Below, piece after piece: positions 19,064-27,390 of a DNA stretch of 64,000 nt; the stretch's first letter is position 1, and the number at the start of each line of letters is the position of its first letter. Source of the stretch: Streptococcus pyogenes (GTDB lineage Bacteria; Bacillota; Bacilli; Lactobacillales; Streptococcaceae); contig NZ_LN831034.1 in NCBI RefSeq assembly GCF_002055535.1, forward strand, positions 1,736,001 through 1,800,000. The letters run 5' to 3'. The position numbers were made by a program, and so were the translations under genes. The notes beneath the pieces were generated by a model. The model had not been told where the DNA came from. It searched no databases and was given only the letters and a program-made list of their open reading frames with translations.

Positions 19064-19135
19064 ATTATAAAACAAAGATGATTATTAGTAAAGGTCAGCT
19101 TTTTAAGAGTTGCTTAGTTTGTGACCTCCTTATCC
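19064..19135 (-). promoter_or_regulatory. scpA promoter with Mga-type binding region
   Basis: Minus strand TTTACT (19092-19087), 17 bp, TATAAT (19069-19064). The sequence immediately upstream (AGGTCACAAACT...AAAAAGCTGACC) is nearly the same as that before sic and sph and corresponds to the Mga binding region. Confidence 0.8.
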
Positions 19136-19150
19136 TCATTCTTTTAGACA

Positions 19151-19179
19151 TAAAAGAGAGAACCGATCGGTTCTCTCTT
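19151..19179 (-). terminator. Perfect palindromic terminator abutting the insertion sequence
   Basis: A 26-bp perfect palindrome (13-bp arms AAGAGAGAACCGA / TCGGTTCTCTCTT, 19154-19179) with A's before it giving a minus-strand U-run. The left inverted repeat of the insertion sequence starts at the very next base, 19180. Confidence 0.85.
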
Positions 19180-20635
19180 CAGACTGAAGACAAAGTCCTT
19201 AGAATCGCTTTTCTAGGGGCTTTTTATGATATTTAGGAGTATAATATAAGAAAAAGGACTTGTGAGGTTCTCCTATGTTACACAAAGAAAAACCTGATTA
19301 TAACCGCAATCAGTACGGTTTCTATACCCTTGACCAGTTAGTGCCTGATGAACATTTCCTGCGCCAAGTGGAAGCTGTGATTGACTTCGACTTCATCTAT
19401 GACCTAGTAGAAGACACCTATTCGTCTGATAATGGTCGCCCTAGCCTTGATCCTGTCATGTTGGTTAAAATCCCTCTGATTCAGTGCTTTTATGGCATTC
19501 GTTCCATGCGTCAGACCATCAAGGATATTGAAGTGAATACTGCCTATCGCTGGTTTTTAGGTTTGACTTTGGATGACAAGGTGCCACATTTCACAACCTA
19601 TGGCAAAAATTATTCCCGTCGCTTTCAAGAAAAAGGCTTGATTGAGTCCATTTTTACGCATATTGTTGGGCTATGTATCAATACAGGCCTGATTGACCCG
19701 ACGGAGATTTTCATAGATGGGACTCATATTAAGGCTGCGGCTAATAATCGCAAGTTCATCAACCGAGAGGTGGAAAAACAAGCCAAGTTCATGAGTGAAC
19801 AGCTAGAAATCGAAATCAATCGGGATAGGGAGAAGCATGGAAAAAAGCCGCTAGGGCCCGCCAAAGAGCTAGAGCCCGTCGCTAAGAAAATCTCCACAAC
19901 CGATCCAGAAAGTGGCTGGTTTCACAAAGGTGATCATAAGGAAGTCTTCGCTTATTCTGCTCAGGTGGCTTGTGACAAGTATGGATGGGCGCTTGCTTAT
20001 AGTGTTGAGGCTGGCAATATCCATGATAGTCAGGCTTTTCCTGCACTTTTTGCCAAGCTTGAACCCTTGAAACCACAGTTTATTATTGCGGATTCCGGCT
20101 ATAACGTTCCCAGCATTGCCAAGTTTCTGATTGATAAGGAGATCACTCCTGTCCTTCCTTACACACGACCAAGAGGAAAGAAAGACCTTCTACGTCCGAA
20201 AGAATTGATTTATGATGAGCACTTTGATTGTGTCATCTGCCCTGAACATCAAGCCTTGACCTACCGCACTACGACCAGAGAAGGCTACCGAGAATACAAA
20301 AGTGACCCTGTAATTTGTGCCAATTGTCCCCTGTTATCTGTATGTACGACCAGTAAGAACTACCAAAAAGTTGTCACACGGCATATTTGGAAAGACTATT
20401 TGGCACAGCCAAGGAATACCACAATCTCTGCTATACGAGAGAGAAAGGCAAGTCCAAAATGGAAGATACGGTTGGACTGACTTTGGCATGCTTAAATCTC
20501 AAAAAACTGGTCAAAAGGATGGCGGGAGAGCCTTTTTATTTTGTTCAGATGAGGTGGTTTAAGCACGGAAACAGCCATTTTTATCTAAAAACACTAAAAA
20601 AGACAAACACCAAATCGATGTTTGTCTTCAATCTG
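19180..20635 (+). mobile_element. IS1562-type insertion sequence (IS1182 family), degenerate
   Basis: Bounded by imperfect inverted repeats of 15 bp: CAGACTGAAGACAAA at 19180-19194 and the complement of CAGATTGAAGACAAA at 20621-20635 (14 of 15 match). It contains a single interrupted transposase gene. IS1562 has been described between scpA and the sic/emm genes of M1 strains, and this matches in place and type. No obvious target duplication is seen; the left end begins exactly where a terminator palindrome stops. Confidence 0.8.
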
Positions 20636-20641
20636 TTCTAG
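19275..20641 (+). pseudogene. IS1182-family transposase, frameshifted with internal deletion
   Basis: The frame from ATG 19275 encodes the N-terminal DUF772-type domain (DYNRNQYGFYTLDQLVPDEHFLRQVE), then IFIDGTHIKA and FIIADSGYN with two catalytic Asp, and the Cys-rich CANCPLLSVC. After VVTRHIWKDYL (about 20398) the product leaves the family sequence and stops at 20480. The rest is in another frame: ERLFGTAKEYHNLCYTREKG at 20387-20641, which carries the third acidic residue. Segments expected between HIWKDY and ERLFG are missing, so a deletion of some tens of codons plus a frame change has inactivated it. Confidence 0.85.
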
Positions 20642-21058
20642 AGACTTTTTCTTTATTCTGAGCGATAGTTTTCATACATTGCTTTTTTAGATGAGTACAC
20701 TGCACTCTTTTATAATGGTTTTAGTGTCCGTGGAATAAAGAGTTCAGCATTATACTCACTATTGTTAACTTCACTATCACTTTATTCAATGTATCATAGT
20801 CTAACCAAGCTTGCTAGTTTCCCCAATGATAGTCACCAGCAATTCAGGTAGTGGCAATATGCTACCCGTCTCCTAAGCAAGAATCTTTCTCGGACTCAGA
20901 TAGTCCATAGCGCAGCGCATCAATCACTCCTATCAGAAATTTTAGCAAGACATAAATAACATTTTACAGCCCTACATCACCTATGGAATCAGAATTTTTC
21001 GTAAAAATCCCTAAGAAGCGTGGCAAAAGCAGCACTAAACTATTCCTATCGCATCCCT
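20636..21058. other. Gene-free stretch between the insertion sequence and sic
   Basis: 423 bp without a convincing gene. It contains an inverted repeat GGTAG...CTACC near 20847-20864. Short minus-strand frames (for example one reading IGVIDALRYGLSESEKDSCLGDG near 20880-20940) look like fragments but are not assignable. No GAGAGAACC terminator is found directly after sic here, unlike the neighbouring genes. Confidence 0.4.
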
Positions 21059-21976
21059 TTACGTTGCTGATGGTGTATATGGTGTACCGAAGGCTTGCAT
21101 GTAACCTTTTTTATATTCGTCTGACCAGCCACCATACTGGAAACCTTCAAAATCAATACCTCTACCTGAGTTTTTTGCTTTCAAGCCAGCTGAAAACCCT
21201 CTATCAAAATCTGATTCTTGTGGATTTTTTTGAGGAGTATGTTGCGGTTTTTCTGGCACACGAGGTTCACTTGGGAAACGAGGGGCGTCCTCAGATTGGC
21301 CCCAATCAGAGGGGCCAAATGATAATTCATCAAAGCCATTCCACTGAGGCCACTCAATCTGAGGAGGTTCAGGAATATGAGATGGGTTTGGTGATTGTTC
21401 GTTCTCAGGTTTAGGAATATGTCCAGGTCCTCTCCAATCATCACGTTTTTCATACCCTGTACCTAATGCTTCTCCATATGGTGGAGTGTAAGGGTCAATT
21501 GCTACCGTACCAGGTCCTCCCCAATCATCACGTTTTTCATACCCTGTACCTAATGCTCCTCCATATGGTGGAGTGTAAGGGTCAGTTGCCACCGTACCAG
21601 GTCCTCCCCAATCATCACGTTTTTCATACCCTGTACCTAATGCTTCTCCATATGGTGGTCTCGTTTTATCTTCTGTCTCATCTTTTTTATCGCTAGACCA
21701 GTCATCTTCAGGCCAATCTTCAGGCCATTCTTCTTTATCGCTAGACCAGCCATATTGAGACCAGCCATATTGAGACAAACCAACTCCAGACCGGTCATAT
21801 TTAGACAAACCATCTCCAGACCAGTCATCTTCAGGCCAGTCATCTCCAGACCAGTCAAAATTGCGTGATGTATACGTTTCGGCTGAAACTGGTTGTGTAG
21901 CTCCTAGTAGAGCCACGGCTACAAGGGATGTAAATAGTAGTGTTTTACTATTTTCAATCTTATTTCTAATATTCAT
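21059..21976 (-). CDS. sic: Streptococcal inhibitor of complement, SIC
   Basis: A secreted protein of 305 residues with a 32-residue signal (VALLGATQPVSA). The N-terminal part is a short-repeat region rich in Asp, Trp and Gly (DDWSGD, DDWPED, WSQYGW), followed by three tandem units of about 29 residues beginning PPYGEALGTGYEKRDDW. The proline-rich C-terminal part ends TPYTPSAT. SIC binds the terminal complement complex and neutralises antimicrobial peptides. There is no wall anchor. It is Mga-regulated, with a promoter identical in layout to those of sph and scpA. Repeat and short indel variation is known to be extreme in M1 epidemics. Confidence 0.95.
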   Translation of the reverse strand: MNIRNKIENSKTLLFTSLVAVALLGATQPVSAETYTSRNFDWSGDDWPEDDWSGDGLSKYDRSGVGLSQYGWSQYGWSSDKEEWPEDWPEDDWSSDKKDETEDKTRPPYGEALGTGYEKRDDWGGPGTVATDPYTPPYGGALGTGYEKRDDWGGPGTVAIDPYTPPYGEALGTGYEKRDDWRGPGHIPKPENEQSPNPSHIPEPPQIEWPQWNGFDELSFGPSDWGQSEDAPRFPSEPRVPEKPQHTPQKNPQESDFDRGFSAGLKAKNSGRGIDFEGFQYGGWSDEYKKGYMQAFGTPYTPSAT

Positions 21977-22016
21977 TAGTATTCTCTCCTTAATAAATTA
22001 TTTCGTTAATGTTTTC

Positions 22017-22085
22017 ATTATAAAACAAAGACGATTATTAGTAAAGGTCAGCTTTTTAAGAGTTGTTTAGTTTGTGACCTCTCCT
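22017..22085 (-). promoter_or_regulatory. sic promoter with Mga-type binding region
   Basis: Minus strand TTTACT (22045-22040), 17 bp, TATAAT (22022-22017), preceded by the conserved region from AGGTCACAAACTAAAC to AGCTGACC. Confidence 0.8.
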
Positions 22086-22480
22086 TAACCTCATTCTTCT
22101 ATACATAAAAGAGAGAACCGACTGGTTCTCTCTTGATGTTCACTCAGTATTACAAAGTGATAGCTTAGTTTTCTTCTTTGCGTTTTACAACTGCTGCTAC
22201 TCCAGCTGTTGCCATAACAGTAAGGGCTGCCGCTGTGAAGAATGGGTTAGCTGTTTCACCTGTTGATGGTAACTGTCTCTTAGTTTCCTTCATTGGTGCT
22301 TTGTTTTGGTTAGGTTTTGTACCTGCTTGTGGTGCTTGACCTTTACCTGGAACAGCTTTGTTTCCTGGTTTTGTATCAGGGGTTTGTGAGTCTGATGCTT
22401 TTCCAGCTCTTAGTTTTGCAAGTTCTTCAGCTTGTTTCGCTAATTGTTCTTTGAGTGCTTTTGCTTCTGCTTCAAGTTTT
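22041..22480. repeat. 440-bp near-identical repeat, copy 1 (end of sph to sic promoter)
   Basis: Matches 23383-23822 over exactly 440 bp with very few differences (one A/G at about 22431). It covers the Mga-type region, terminator and the last about 105 codons of sph. Confidence 0.85.
22107..22134 (-). terminator. Terminator of sph
   Basis: AAGAGAGAACC, GACT loop, GGTTCTCTCTT with a minus-strand U4. Confidence 0.8.
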
Positions 22481-23295
22481 TGGTGATTTGCTTCAAGCTC
22501 TTTTTTAGCTGCACGAGACGCTTCAAGGTCACGGCTTAGGCCTTGACGACTTGCGTCTGAGATTTGTTTGTCTTCTTTAAGTTTTTGGTGCTCAGCTTCA
22601 AGTTTTTGGTGATTTGCTTCAAGCTCTTTTTTAGCTGCACGAGACGCTTCAAGGTCACGGCTTAGGCCTTGACGACTTGCGTCTGAGATTTGTTTGTCTT
22701 CTTTAAGTTTTTGGTGCTCAGCTTCAAGTTTTTGGTGCTCAGCTTCAAGGTCTTTTTTAGCTGCACGAGACGCTTCAAGGTCACGGCTTAGGCTCTTACG
22801 ACTAGCTTCTGAGATTTGCTTTTCTGTTTCTAATTGTTGTTGTTTTTGGAGTTGTTCTTGATAACGTTTTTCTACTTCTCGTTGGTATTTACGTTCTAAT
22901 TGTTCTTGATTTTTTTGTCGCTCTTCTTGTTCTTGTTGTTCTTTTTGGTGCTCTTTGTGCTCGTGATCTAATTTTTTGAGATAGTCAAGCTCCAATTTTT
23001 CGAGCTTTCCTTGATTTTCTTTGCTAAGTTTGTCTAAATTTTTCTTATTCTCCTCATTCTCACTCTTGAGTTTTTCGTTTTCCAAACTTGTGGTTTCAAC
23101 AACCTCAACAAGTTTAGCATTATCTTCGTCTAACTTTTTATACTCTTCTTGCCAATCAATTTTAGCCCCTTCCGCCTTAACTGTTGTTTGGTTTGCAAAA
23201 CCTGCGCCCAAAACGGTCAAAGCAACGGCTACTGAAGCCGTACCGGTTTTTAGTTTCCGTAGTGAATAATTTTTCTTGGTTTGTTGTCTAGTCAT
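22165..23295 (-). CDS. sph: Protein H, emm-family IgG-binding surface protein
   Basis: A 376-residue coiled-coil surface protein. A YSLRKLKTG-type signal of 41 residues precedes mature EGAKIDWQEEYKKLDEDNAK, the N-terminus of protein H. Charged heptad repeats follow, then about three 42-residue C repeats (KQISDASRQGLSRDLEASRAAKKELEA...), a Pro/Gly wall region, LPSTGE at about 342, a hydrophobic span and KRKEEN. It binds IgG Fc and complement regulators at the cell surface. It lies 211 bp downstream of emm with its own Mga-type promoter. The last about 105 codons and flank are almost identical to emm (gene conversion or recent duplication). Confidence 0.93.
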   Translation of the reverse strand: MTRQQTKKNYSLRKLKTGTASVAVALTVLGAGFANQTTVKAEGAKIDWQEEYKKLDEDNAKLVEVVETTSLENEKLKSENEENKKNLDKLSKENQGKLEKLELDYLKKLDHEHKEHQKEQQEQEERQKNQEQLERKYQREVEKRYQEQLQKQQQLETEKQISEASRKSLSRDLEASRAAKKDLEAEHQKLEAEHQKLKEDKQISDASRQGLSRDLEASRAAKKELEANHQKLEAEHQKLKEDKQISDASRQGLSRDLEASRAAKKELEANHQKLEAEAKALKEQLAKQAEELAKLRAGKASDSQTPDTKPGNKAVPGKGQAPQAGTKPNQNKAPMKETKRQLPSTGETANPFFTAAALTVMATAGVAAVVKRKEEN

Positions 23296-23358
23296 TATCT
23301 ACTCCTTGATTTTATTAAAAAAGAAAATTAATAGTGCTATTATTTTCCTAATATTTTT

Positions 23359-23430
23359 ATTATATATAGTTAATCAAAAGGAGTAAAGGTCAGCTTTTTA
23401 AGAGTTGTTTAGTTTGTGACCTCTCCTTAA
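23359..23430 (-). promoter_or_regulatory. sph promoter with Mga-type binding region
   Basis: Minus strand TTTACT (23387-23382), 17 bp, TATAAT (23364-23359), preceded by the same upstream element as sic. Confidence 0.8.
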
Positions 23431-23822
23431 CCTCATTCTTCTATACATAAAAGAGAGAACCGACTGGTTCTCTCTTGATGTTCACTCAGTATTACAAAGT
23501 GATAGCTTAGTTTTCTTCTTTGCGTTTTACAACTGCTGCTACTCCAGCTGTTGCCATAACAGTAAGGGCTGCCGCTGTGAAGAATGGGTTAGCTGTTTCA
23601 CCTGTTGATGGTAACTGTCTCTTAGTTTCCTTCATTGGTGCTTTGTTTTGGTTAGGTTTTGTACCTGCTTGTGGTGCTTGACCTTTACCTGGAACAGCTT
23701 TGTTTCCTGGTTTTGTATCAGGGGTTTGTGAGTCTGATGCTTTTCCAGCTCTTAGTTTTGCGAGTTCTTCAGCTTGTTTCGCTAATTGTTCTTTGAGTGC
23801 TTTTGCTTCTGCTTCAAGTTTT
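23383..23822. repeat. 440-bp near-identical repeat, copy 2 (end of emm to sph promoter)
   Basis: Partner of 22041-22480; covers the sph upstream element, the emm terminator and the emm 3' end. Confidence 0.85.
23448..23476 (-). terminator. Terminator of emm
   Basis: AAGAGAGAACC, GACT loop, GGTTCTCTCTT with flanking A's that become a minus-strand U-run; identical to the sph terminator. Confidence 0.8.
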
Positions 23823-24961
23823 GCTTGTAGTTCAGCTTTTTCTTTTTCTGTTAATTTCTTGCTTTCTTCAAGCTCTTTGTTAAGTTTTTCAAGAGCAGCT
23901 AATTTGCTGTTTGCTTCTTCTAAAGCTTTTTCAACTTGTTTCTTAGCTTCACGTGATGCGTCCAAGTCACGGCGAAGGCCTTGACGGCTTGCGTCTGAGA
24001 TTTGTTTTTCTTCTTTAACCTTATCAAGTTCAGCAGTCAAGTTTGCTAAATCTTTTTCAACCTGTTTCTTAGCTTCACGTGATGCGTCCAAGTCACGGCG
24101 AAGGCCTTGACGGCTTGCGTCTGAGATTTGTTTGTCTTCTTTAACCTTATCAAGTTCAGCAGTCAAGTTTGCTAAATCTTTTTCAACCTGTTTCTTAGCT
24201 TCACGTGATGCGTCCAAGTCACGACGAAGGCTTTGACGACTTGCGTCTGAGATTTGTTTTTCTTCCTCAAGTTTTGCTTTTTCGATCGTTAGCTGCTCTT
24301 TTTCAGATGAAAGTTGATCAAGTTCAAGTTTTGCATTGCCTAAAAGATTACGATTAATCTCTTGTTCTCTAGTAATCGTTTCTAACTCTTTTTCTAAGAC
24401 GTTAGCTCTATTATAGTCCTGACTCGCTTGGTCTATCGCTAATTCAAGAGCTTTCTTTTTCTCTTCTAACTCTTTTTCTAAAGCGGTAGCTCTATGGTAG
24501 TCCCGACTTGCCTGGTCTATCGCTAATTCAAGAGCTTCCTTTTTCTCTTCTAACTCTTTTTCAAGTCTTTGTCTATCCCAACTTGTTGATTCCTTTGCTA
24601 AGTCATAGTCTTGTTGTAGTTCTTTTAATTTAGTTTCTAAATCTTTACGCTGGTCTTCTAAGGCTTGTTTTGCTTTTTCAAGTTCTTCAGCTCTCTTAAA
24701 ATCTCTTCCTGCAACTTCCATTGCATTCTCTAATCTCGCTTTTAAGTCCTTGTTTTCGTGACGTAAACGTATATTTTGTATTGCGGGATTGTTTGCTGCA
24801 AGATCTTCTATAACTTCCCTAGGATTACCATCACCGTTAGCCTTAACCTCTGTTTGATTCGCAAAACCTGCCCCTAAAACAGTCAAAGCTACCGCTACTG
24901 AAGCCGTTCCTGTTTTTAATTTTCTAAGCGAATAGTGTCTATTCGTGTTATTTTTAGCCAT
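23507..24961 (-). CDS. emm1: M protein, type M1
   Basis: A 484-residue dimeric coiled-coil surface protein. The 41-residue signal is followed by NGDGNPREVIEDLAANN, the M1 hypervariable N-terminus. Two B repeats of 28 residues (ELEEKKEALELAIDQAS...) lie at about 133-192 and bind fibrinogen in this type. An S region and C repeats (KQISDASRQGLRRDLDASREAKKQVEKDL, about 228-355) bind host regulators. LPSTGE begins at 450, then the anchor and KRKEEN. It blocks phagocytosis. Transcribed from an Mga-dependent promoter; mga lies just upstream on the same strand. Confidence 0.97.
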   Translation of the reverse strand: MAKNNTNRHYSLRKLKTGTASVAVALTVLGAGFANQTEVKANGDGNPREVIEDLAANNPAIQNIRLRHENKDLKARLENAMEVAGRDFKRAEELEKAKQALEDQRKDLETKLKELQQDYDLAKESTSWDRQRLEKELEEKKEALELAIDQASRDYHRATALEKELEEKKKALELAIDQASQDYNRANVLEKELETITREQEINRNLLGNAKLELDQLSSEKEQLTIEKAKLEEEKQISDASRQSLRRDLDASREAKKQVEKDLANLTAELDKVKEDKQISDASRQGLRRDLDASREAKKQVEKDLANLTAELDKVKEEKQISDASRQGLRRDLDASREAKKQVEKALEEANSKLAALEKLNKELEESKKLTEKEKAELQAKLEAEAKALKEQLAKQAEELAKLRAGKASDSQTPDTKPGNKAVPGKGQAPQAGTKPNQNKAPMKETKRQLPSTGETANPFFTAAALTVMATAGVAAVVKRKEEN

Positions 24962-25031
24962 TTTTATGCTCCTTATGCTATCATTTTTTAGGAAGAAACC
25001 CTCATTTTCAGGGTTTAACTCTAATAATTCT

Positions 25032-25105
25032 ATTGTAAATAATAGAAGCCAAAAGGTAAAGACCAGCTTTTTTAGCTTTTGCCACCTTTTTGACCTAAAT
25101 GCTAT
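25032..25105 (-). promoter_or_regulatory. emm promoter and Mga binding region
   Basis: Minus strand TTTACC (25060-25055), 17 bp, TACAAT (25037-25032), preceded by an element (TAGGTCAAAAAGGTGGC...AAAAGCTGGTC) similar in outline to, but diverged from, the sic/sph/scpA copies. Leader about 65 nt. Confidence 0.8.
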
Positions 25106-26733
25106 TAATGATGAATCTGTTTTTGAGTTGCTACAGTTAGGCTGTCTAAGTTGTGGAGGGGGGCATGCAACTTGTTGGGGGGAGTGGGTAAGATAACCTC
25201 TTTGCGATGAAAGTCCAAGGGGTTGATGGGTTTGTCTAGTGGCAAGCTGTCTGCAAAGCTGATGTTTAAAAACGCATTGAGCTTGTCAATAATCGCTTCT
25301 GGAATCATTTTGTGGAAAAAGAAAATTTCTAGCTCTTCGCTTTTTCCTACCATAACATCTGTCACGATCACATCATACTGTTTTTCAATCTCTTCTAGAT
25401 CGATGGTCAGAGCATCTAGCTCATTGAAGTTTGTGATGCTAAAAAACTCTCCGACGTACTTTTTTAGGAAATTACCAACACTGTTAAAACTTCTTTCAAT
25501 CACCAGAAGACGAATTTTTTCATCTTTTTGATTTACTTTTAGGAAACTATTTTCCCAAGTGATGAAAAAGGCGTAGATCAATTGGTTAGTCAACTCTGTG
25601 CTGATAGGTTCTTTCTCTGAACGCATCAGTTTTTCTACACCTGCTACAAATGCTTTATAAAGATGAGGGTGTTCTTGCTTGTAAAAGTTGAGGTAACTTT
25701 TTTTGTAATCGAAAAATAGGTAATTAGCTGTGATATCTTCTTCTTTCAATACGGTAGTGTTATGAAGGATGACAGCTACTTCGTATTTGTTGGTGACGCT
25801 GAGATTGAGCCTGATTTCTAACTCATCAAGGAGATGAACCCAGTTGGTCACTTTTCGACAGCCCGTTGGTGAGTCTTGTTTGATGCTATCAAACGCATAA
25901 CCGATTTCTAATTGGTCATTAACGTGATTAGAGAACATCTCAGCTATGGTAGTCTCATCTAGGTATAGTCCAAATTTGAGGTGAAACAAGCGTGAAAGGT
26001 CTTGGAATTCTAAGGATGATTGGATGAGCTGAGAAAAACGTTGACTGGTTTTTTTGTTGTCGTAGACGGCAGAGTGTCCCTTGTAATAACGAATCAAGTT
26101 AACTGAGCTTAGTATTTTAAGGTGCTGAAATAATGTAAAATTAACCCTCACATCGACCTCTTTTATCATTAAACTGAGTAGCCGCTCACAGTTCTTTAAG
26201 TTTAGGATTTCCCCAAAAGGCCACTCTGAGATTTTATAGGCTTCCGAAAAATACTTGAGGTAAAATAGTCGAATCTGGTGTTCATCTCCTGATACTTGTA
26301 CGGGACTAGTTAAAATAGTAATACCAAAGGTATGCATCAAATAGGCATTGGTTTTTTTGATGAGACGCTTGAGTGTTGAAAGGCTCACAAAGAGCTCTTC
26401 AGCTAATTCTTCCAAAGAGTTGAAGTCTCTGAAAAAAAGGGTCTCCAGCAATTTAAATGATTGAGAGTGTCTCAGAGCTTTCTGATAGACTTCTTGCAAA
26501 CCGCAATGTTGATGGTACCAGATTGTAATATAACCATTTTTATAGGTAATTCCTCCCACTTCCTTCATAAATTGCATGTTAGTGAGACATGTTTGCAATG
26601 TTAACATGGAGATGTTGAGAGCTTTGCTGAGTTCTTTATCTTTGACGCCAATGGCGTCAGCGTTTTCTGTTACGTATGAGATTAATTTTAGTTCTCTCCA
26701 CTGTTGACTTGTAAACAACTTACTTACATACAT
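25105..26733 (-). CDS. mga: Mga, virulence gene transcriptional activator (PRD-containing)
   Basis: A 542-residue stand-alone regulator. The N-terminus has the conserved Mga domain and two winged helix-turn-helix segments (about 53-72, NISMLTLQTCLTNMQF; and about 107-126, EELAEELFVSLSTLKRLIKK). The middle contains two PTS-regulation-like domains and the C-terminal end a IIB-like fold, as known for the family. In other strains Mga is phosphorylated on PRD histidines, linking virulence to sugar status. It activates emm, sph, sic, scpA and fbaA, all present downstream on the same strand. The C-terminal tail (HRKEVILPTPPNKLHAPLHNLDSLTVATQKQIHH) makes it slightly longer than the about 530 residues I recall. 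Confidence 0.96.
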   Translation of the reverse strand: MYVSKLFTSQQWRELKLISYVTENADAIGVKDKELSKALNISMLTLQTCLTNMQFMKEVGGITYKNGYITIWYHQHCGLQEVYQKALRHSQSFKLLETLFFRDFNSLEELAEELFVSLSTLKRLIKKTNAYLMHTFGITILTSPVQVSGDEHQIRLFYLKYFSEAYKISEWPFGEILNLKNCERLLSLMIKEVDVRVNFTLFQHLKILSSVNLIRYYKGHSAVYDNKKTSQRFSQLIQSSLEFQDLSRLFHLKFGLYLDETTIAEMFSNHVNDQLEIGYAFDSIKQDSPTGCRKVTNWVHLLDELEIRLNLSVTNKYEVAVILHNTTVLKEEDITANYLFFDYKKSYLNFYKQEHPHLYKAFVAGVEKLMRSEKEPISTELTNQLIYAFFITWENSFLKVNQKDEKIRLLVIERSFNSVGNFLKKYVGEFFSITNFNELDALTIDLEEIEKQYDVIVTDVMVGKSEELEIFFFHKMIPEAIIDKLNAFLNISFADSLPLDKPINPLDFHRKEVILPTPPNKLHAPLHNLDSLTVATQKQIHH

Positions 26734-27176
26734 TACCTTGTATACCCTTCTTTTTAATTTTCTTGATTTTCTTGTTATTTCGTGAGGTATTTCGTTAAGT
26801 CAGTACGACCTATATTAAGAAAAAGTATACCATAAAATGCCTTTCAAATTCTTTCATTAAAATCCAAAAAACAGTCACGATCACGCATTTATTTCTTTTT
26901 GTTCATTATTTATAAAACATATTATAAAACGTGACCCAAAAATTGGATTTTTACCCATTTTTTATGCCATTTATGCTCTTTTTGTTTTAAAAGAGGTCTT
27001 ATTTTATATTTTTTTTATATTTTTTGAACCTAATTTATCTTTTGTCACTAACTTAATTAGATTTTTTACATGCAATTCAATGTTTTTGACTGATTTCAGT
27101 TTTTAAGTTTGACTGTTATGGTACAACCATTAAAAATTCTATCATACTTCAGTCAATTTACACCAACATTAGCTCT

Positions 27177-27190
27177 TGAAAACGTTTCTA
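27177..27190. promoter_or_regulatory. cre (CcpA) site in the distal mga promoter
   Basis: TGAAAACGTTTCTA matches 13 of 14 positions of TGWAARCGYTWNCW. CcpA activation through one cre at the distal mga promoter has been reported, and the position about 445 bp upstream of the mga start agrees. Confidence 0.65.
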
Positions 27191-27342
27191 CGATGTTTTT
27201 TATGAACTGGTTAACTTGTCTTTTTTCGTTGGCTATTTTGAGAAAACAGGGCTTTGGGTTCTATTTTGCTTTTAATTTTAGCCATGTGACTCTCACATCA
27301 TAAGGAGTGTTTGGCTTTTTGATGACATCATGGCTCTCAAAA

Positions 27343-27390
27343 GACCAAAAAACTTCCAATAACTTAGCTCGTGCTCTAAATTATTGGAAG
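27343..27390 (-). terminator. Terminator after the small membrane gene
   Basis: Minus strand CTTCCAATAA, 18-nt loop, TTATTGGAAG, then TTTTTTGG. Confidence 0.75.

Larger units (their letters stand above)
18842..19179. other. scpA upstream region (no gene)
   Basis: Contains, in the minus-strand direction, the terminator of the upstream unit (19151-19179), an Mga-type binding region (about 19093-19135), the promoter (19092-19064) and a leader of about 215 nt with a terminator-like hairpin. An open frame of up to 101 codons (19044-18739) runs through the leader and overlaps scpA out of frame; its possible starts lack a good ribosome site. Confidence 0.6.

Noticed and set aside
21181..21858. Alternative minus-strand frames inside sic (90 and 73 codons) and a plus-strand frame at 21466-21696
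   Set aside because: Out-of-frame readings of the sic tandem repeats; no independent ribosome sites.
22500..24300. Regular direct repeats in sph and emm as a CRISPR array
   Set aside because: The repeats are in-frame 126-bp C-repeat and 84-bp B-repeat codon blocks of coiled-coil proteins with no unique spacers and no cas genes.
27203..27214. TGAACTGGTTAA, an 11 of 12 match to the AdcR box upstream of mga
   Set aside because: One mismatch in a palindrome half, not placed at a recognisable promoter, and easily expected by chance in AT-rich sequence.
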